Shown piece by piece: positions 60,176 through 64,000 of a stretch of DNA of 64,000 bases. The position numbers were made by a program, and so were the translations under genes. The stretch is from JADGOV01 sp963814355 (GTDB taxonomy: Bacteria > Actinomycetota > Actinomycetes > JADGOV01). Position 1 is the first letter of the stretch. Every line of letters begins with the position of its first letter. Below the pieces are notes generated by a model. It saw only the letters and a program-made list of their open reading frames with translations. It was not told the origin of the DNA and did no database searches. Location: the NCBI GenBank assembly GCA_963814355.1, contig CAWFCZ010000005.1, positions 175,145 through 239,144 of the forward strand. The letters run 5' to 3'.

Positions 60176-60816
60176 CCCCGTCGATCACGAACACCGATCC
60201 GGTCATGAACGCCGAGGCGTCGCTCGCCAGGTAGACCAGGGTCGGCGCGAGCTCAGCCGGCAGCGCGTAGCGCTGCATCGGCACGTCCTGCACCCGGTAC
60301 CGGGAGAACTCCGGCCGGTCGACCGGGGCCATCTCGGTCTTGACGTATCCGGGCGCCAGCGCGTTCACCCGTACCCCGTACGGCACCCACTCCGCGGCCA
60401 GGGACTTGGTGAGCTGGTGGACCGCGGCCTTGGACGCGTTGTAGGCCGGCTGCCACTGCGGTCGGTTGACGATCATCGCCGAGACGGAGCCGATGTTGAT
60501 CTGTACGCCGCGTTCGCGGGCCACCATCGCCGCGCCGAACACCGAACTGCACAGCGACAGCCCGTGCAGATTGACGTCGACGACCGCACGCCACTCCTCG
60601 TCCGGCACCTCCAGGGCGGGGCGGTGGATGCAGAAACCGGCGTTGTTCACCAGAATGTCCGGCGGCCCGAGCGCCGAGGTGACCTCCGCCAGCAGATGCT
60701 CGACGTCGGGCGCCGGCTTCGCCGAGCGCGCGGGCGAAGGCGAGCCCCAACCCGCGGCTGCCGCCGGTGACGACCACGACCTTCCCGGCGAGACTGAACG
60801 CGTCCAGCACGCTCAT
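60176..60816 (-). pseudogene. short-chain dehydrogenase/reductase, disrupted
   Basis: From the ATG at 60816 the start MSVLDAFSLAGKVVVVTGGS with GLGLAFARALGEAG is a normal SDR N-terminus; then a deletion and frameshift occur near 60700, and another frame gives PPDILVNNAGFCIHRPALEV, the catalytic YNASKAAVHQLTKSLAAEWV and ASAFMTGSVFVIDG. The C-terminus lacks a proper end: the frame reads through into antisense of the kinase gene. It follows the ABC ATPase relic by an ATGA overlap, as in an intact sugar operon. Confidence 0.7.
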
Positions 60817-61510
60817 GCCGGCGATTCGGTGAGCGCCAGGCCGGTCTCGGGATCGAAGGAGTGCAGCTTCGCGGTGTCCACCGCGAGCGTGATCGGCTCA
60901 CCGGGTCGGACCGCGGCGTTGGCCGCATTCCGCGCGGTCCAGGACGTCCGGCCGCTGATCGCCAACTCGTCCTCTTCGGCCGGATCGCTGTGCCGGGCGA
61001 GCGAGTCGTGGGTGACGTGCGGGGCGTCCAGGCCGAAGATCACGTTGATCCCGTCGCCCAGCTCCTCGACGACGTCGGCCCCCACCTGCAGCGTCGGTCG
61101 CCCCGAGTCCGCCGCCTGCCGGCGTCCTCCAGCGCCGAGGGGTGCAGACCGACGACGATGGACTGTCCCAACCGCCGGCCGGGCCTCGAGTAGCCCGGCT
61201 GGCAGCGGGAGCGCTTGCCCGCCGAAGGCGATGGTCGGGCTGCCGTCCCGGCCCAGCTCAGCGGTGACGAAGTTCATCGACGGGGAGCCGATGAACCCCG
61301 CGACGAACAGGTTCACTGGGTGCTCGAAGAGGTTCTGCGGGGTGTCCACCTGCTGCAACTGACCGTCCAGGAGCACGGTCACCCGGTCACCCAGCGTCAT
61401 CGCCTCCACCTGGTCGTGCGCGACGTAGACGGTGGTCGTACCGAGCCGGGCTTGCAGCTGGCTGAGCGAGGCCCGCATGCTCACCCGCAGTTTGGCGTCG
61501 AGGCAGACGC
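60813..61510 (-). pseudogene. sugar ABC transporter ATP-binding protein, truncated
   Basis: The sequence starts within the ATPase core at LDAKLRVSMRASLSQLQARL, continues with TTTVYVAHDQVEAMTLGDRV (switch His) and the regulatory TOBE domain, which has a frameshift near 61150. The Walker A, signature and Walker B motifs are missing. The intact relative is the MalK/UgpC type of about 370 residues that energises sugar uptake. Together with the SDR, kinase and aldolase it is the remnant of a sugar utilisation locus. Confidence 0.7.
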
Positions 61511-61732
61511 TCGGCCTGTGCTGCGCGTTCCCCGCCCCATTGACAGTGGGCGGTGTGGCAGCGAGACTCCCACGCAACATAAGGGCGAACCTTGTGCCGA
61601 TTGGTGGGCAAGCAACGAAAAGGCGCTCGGAGTCACGGGCGAGGAACTGACCCCCCGCAAGCGGTCCGTCCACCCGAGTGCTCCGCACGACGTACGACGA
61701 CTTCGTATGGTTTTGAAGGAGGGGCAAACCAG

Positions 61733-62455
61733 GTGGGCTCGGGACGGAAGATGTCGATTCTTTTCGGGGCGCTCTTCACTATTACCTTCATCACGTCGAT
61801 CCCTGCGCTGCTGTTGTATGGTCCGGTGCTCGACCATTCCAACTATATTGTCGGCGCCGGCGCCGACGGACGCGTGGAGTGGGGTGCCTTTTTAGAGGTC
61901 CTGCTCATCATCTCCAATATCGGCACGGCCGTTGTCTTGTTCCCGATCCTCAAATGGCAGAATGAGTGGCTTGCCGTCGGCTACGTCACCGCGCGAATCA
62001 TGGAATGCATGTTCATCGCCGTCGGCATCCTCAGTGTTCTCTCCGTCGTGACGTTGCGGAAAGACTTCGCCGGATCCGGAGACGCAGATGCAGCCTCCTT
62101 TGTGACGGCCGGCAAGTCGCTCATCGCCGTCAAAGATTGGACATTCCTGCTCGGCCCGGGATTCGTTGTCGGGGTCGGGAACGGGATGATACTCGGCTAC
62201 CTGATGTACCGGTCCGGGTTGATGCCACGGGGCCTGACCATGCTGGGGCTCGTCGGCGGCCCCTTGGTGTGCATCTCGGGGATCGCCGTGATCCTTCAAG
62301 TTATCGATCGACAGTCCACGCCGCAATTCATCATGACGATCCCGGAGATCCTCTGGGAGTTGTCCCTATGCATCTACCCCATCGTCAAGGGATTCAAGCC
62401 TTCGCCCGTACTCATGCGATATGAAGCAGCGGAGGCGGCTGAGTCCCCTGTATAA
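61733..62455 (+). CDS. DUF4386-type membrane protein
   Basis: A 240-residue protein with six to seven membrane helices; the N-terminal SGRKMSILFGALFTITFIT, SNIGTAVVLFPILKWQNEWL and the central YVTARIMECMFIAVGILSVL are the DUF4386 pattern. The function is unknown. The GTG at 61733 is preferred over ATG 61751 because GAAGGAGGGG lies upstream at a good distance and homologues start a few residues before the first helix. The gene is less GC-rich than its surroundings and is intact between relics, so it may be a later arrival. Confidence 0.75.
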   Translation: MGSGRKMSILFGALFTITFITSIPALLLYGPVLDHSNYIVGAGADGRVEWGAFLEVLLIISNIGTAVVLFPILKWQNEWLAVGYVTARIMECMFIAVGILSVLSVVTLRKDFAGSGDADAASFVTAGKSLIAVKDWTFLLGPGFVVGVGNGMILGYLMYRSGLMPRGLTMLGLVGGPLVCISGIAVILQVIDRQSTPQFIMTIPEILWELSLCIYPIVKGFKPSPVLMRYEAAEAAESPV

Positions 62456-62647
62456 GGGGCCACGATTCCCCGTAACACCATGTAGCCGTCCGGTACGCCG
62501 ACTTCACGCCTGCTACGAGCGCGAAGTGGCTGTAGGAACCCAGTCCCACGCGGTTTCCGACTCGGTCCGTTTCCTTGACGAGGGCGGGGCCGTTCCAGAG
62601 CTGGTAGCGGGTGAGGTGAGGACGAAGCGCGTCCAGCCGGCGGCCGG

Positions 62648-63360
62648 GACTACCAGGCCGGGGACCGGGTCGTGACCCTGAAGAACGACCGGCGGATCCG
62701 CGTCCACAACGGCAGCCGCGGCACCGTCTCCGCGGTCCGCGGCGGCGCCCTGGCCGTCCGGCTGGACGACGGCTCCGACGTGACCCTCCCGGCGCGCTAC
62801 CTGGCCGCCGGTCGCGTCGACCACGGCTACGCCATCACCGGCCACAAAGGTCAAGGCATGACCGCCGGCCGGGCGTACGTCCTCGGCATCCGCGAGGCGC
62901 TTTACCAAGAATGGGGCTACGTCGCCATGAGCCGCGCCAAGGTCGAGACCAAGCTCTGTCTGGTCACCGGCGCCAGCACCGAACACGACCACGACCTCCC
63001 GCACGGCCAGGTGCAGGACGCCGCCGAGCGGGCCCGCTGGGCGCTCGCGCAATCCAGGGCGCAGAGCATGGCCCTCGACGCCGGCCCGGCCCGGCACGTC
63101 ACCGCCGATCAGCTCGAGGACCGGTTGGCCGACACCGCCCGGCTGCTCCGCACCCCCGCCCATCCGCGATCCGCACGGCGCCGAGCAGGCGGAGGCGTGG
63201 ACCGCCGAACACGAACCGGAACTCCTCGCAGCGGTAGCCGCCGGTGATGAACTCGCCTGGCGGAGCCACGCGGCACGGGTGGCTGCACAAGCCGACCCCG
63301 CGACCAGGGAGACAGCCGCCGAACGGCAGCGGGGGCCGGTACGACGCCGGTCATCCCTCC
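62648..63360 (+). pseudogene. MobF (TrwC/TraI) relaxase-helicase, C-terminal fragment
   Basis: The frame reads DYQAGDRVVTLKNDRRIRVH, GRVDHGYAITGHKGQGMTAG and WGYVAMSRAKVETKLCLVTG, the UvrD-like C-terminal helicase part with motif VI of a MobF relaxase. Near 63165 a frameshift moves homology to another frame (DPHGAEQAEAWTAEHEPELL, WRSHAARVAAQADPATRETA), which fades after about 63350. The start and the first helicase half are missing. It is collinear with the fragment at 57.6-58.2 kb. Confidence 0.65.
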
Positions 63361-63556
63361 CGTTCGCCAGCCGGGCCTGCCTACGGGCCGACCCCCCACG
63401 CCTCAAGGGCCACCCCAACATCCTTCCGGGGAAAACCCGTCCCGAAAGCATCTTGGGGCCCCAACCCTTGACTGCGGGGCCCTATCAACCCTCAGGGCAG
63501 GAAGCTGTGGGCAGCCGGTGCCTGCCCACGCTCAACGGCCCGGGCCGTTCAACGTC

Positions 63557-63895
63557 TCACGACTTCTGACCGAATGGCCGATTGAAACCGCTGCGCATGT
63601 GGGCCGTACTAGCGGTGGTGTACCGCCGCGCGGGCAGCCCAAAGTCTGGAGGCGCCGCGGCGGTACCGGGGGGGTGGGCTGCGAGGAGCAGGCTGACGGC
63701 AGCGGCGGAGACCGGTTTCCACTCCACGTCGAGGAACCCCGGCACCGGCAAGCCGAGCCTATGCAGCAGCGGCGGCAGACCCCAGTGCGCGAAGTAGACA
63801 CGTGCGACGCAGCCTGCCGCGCTGACCAGATGCAGTCCGACCCGGAGGAACCGCCGCGGCACGATCCGCGCATAACGGCGCCAATTCGTTCGCAC
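63557..63895 (-). CDS. hypothetical protein
   Basis: A 112-residue open frame with a hydrophobic core (HLVSAAGCVARVYFAHWGLP, LHRLGLPVPGFLDVEWKPVS, AAAVSLLLAAHPPG) that might form two membrane segments. It starts with GTG 18 bases from the divergent gene at 63914. No family is recognised, and codon patterns in all frames look similar because of the GC content, so it may not be real. Confidence 0.3.
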   Translation of the reverse strand: MRTNWRRYARIVPRRFLRVGLHLVSAAGCVARVYFAHWGLPPLLHRLGLPVPGFLDVEWKPVSAAAVSLLLAAHPPGTAAAPPDFGLPARRYTTASTAHMRSGFNRPFGQKS

Positions 63896-63913
63896 CAGGC
63901 CAGGAAAGGAGCC

Positions 63914-64000
63914 ATGAACATGAAGAACGGGAAGTCACAGCCGGAGGGAAAAGCCCAGGTCAGGGCGGACATCAGCCGGGGTGCGCCGCCAGGGACTCGA
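63914..64000 (+). CDS. 5' end of a gene running off the window
   Basis: An ATG at 63914 with a strong AAAGGAG six bases upstream opens a frame that stays open through the last 29 codons of the window (MNMKNGKSQPEGKAQVRADI then SRGAPPGTR). The start is lysine-rich and hydrophilic. The product cannot be named from this length. Confidence 0.45.
   Translation, partial: MNMKNGKSQPEGKAQVRADISRGAPPGTR

Noticed and set aside
1..64000. CRISPR array or long tandem repeat
   Set aside because: No regularly spaced direct repeats were seen apart from the two mini-ORF copies.

Overview
This 64 kb window is high-GC chromosomal DNA of an actinomycete. The evidence is a WhiB protein, four ANTAR-domain regulators, a DUF7455-type zinc-ribbon microprotein, an actinobacterial ArsR/ArsM/ACR3/ArsC operon, a MobF relaxase, a mycobacterial-style lipoprotein, frequent GTG starts and many 4-nt ATGA/GTGA stop-start overlaps. 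No rRNA, tRNA or CRISPR array was recognised by eye. The genus cannot be fixed from the sequence alone.

0.4-9.4 kb holds housekeeping and accessory genes: a LapA-like membrane protein, an MFS exporter, a membrane diguanylate cyclase, two tandem 9-codon mini-ORFs beside a truncated GH5 glycosidase, a TMEM175-type channel, a zinc alcohol dehydrogenase, a LysR regulator and a TreT-type trehalose glycosyltransferase. 9.8-18.7 kb is a regulatory and nitrogen block: four ANTAR proteins, WhiB, and divergent alanine dehydrogenase and amino-acid permease. 19.1-26.3 kb is an acyl-CoA block: a CoA-transferase, an AMP-forming acyl-CoA ligase and a GNAT/acyl-CoA-synthetase fusion that could acetylate the ligase.

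26.3-40.6 kb alternates intact genes (DoxX, SnoaL-like, GH3 glycosidase, GGDEF-EAL, lipoprotein, FitA/VapC toxin-antitoxin) with gene debris: pieces of UspA, a NERD nuclease, an MMPL transporter, a NarL regulator, a frameshifted MerR, IS remnants, a metal ABC permease, a possible MAB_1171c-like gene and a possible BREX ATPase.

40.6-47.0 kb is a trio of tyrosine recombinases plus a DUF6262 partner (RIT/Tn554-like element), followed directly by the 3' remains of a second such element. 47.0-50.6 kb is an arsenic resistance operon with a divergent ArsR. 50.9-52.4 kb is a third diguanylate cyclase.

52.5-63.4 kb is a layered mobile-element scar: an LMW phosphatase fragment, an IS1182-like gene interrupted by an IS3 relic, an MBL hydrolase, a defence-type helicase fragment cut by an intact IS630 element, another IS3 relic, and a MobF relaxase/helicase gene in two pieces with a sugar kinase-aldolase cassette and a DUF4386 membrane protein between them. 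The window ends in the first 29 codons of a gene with a strong ribosome binding site.
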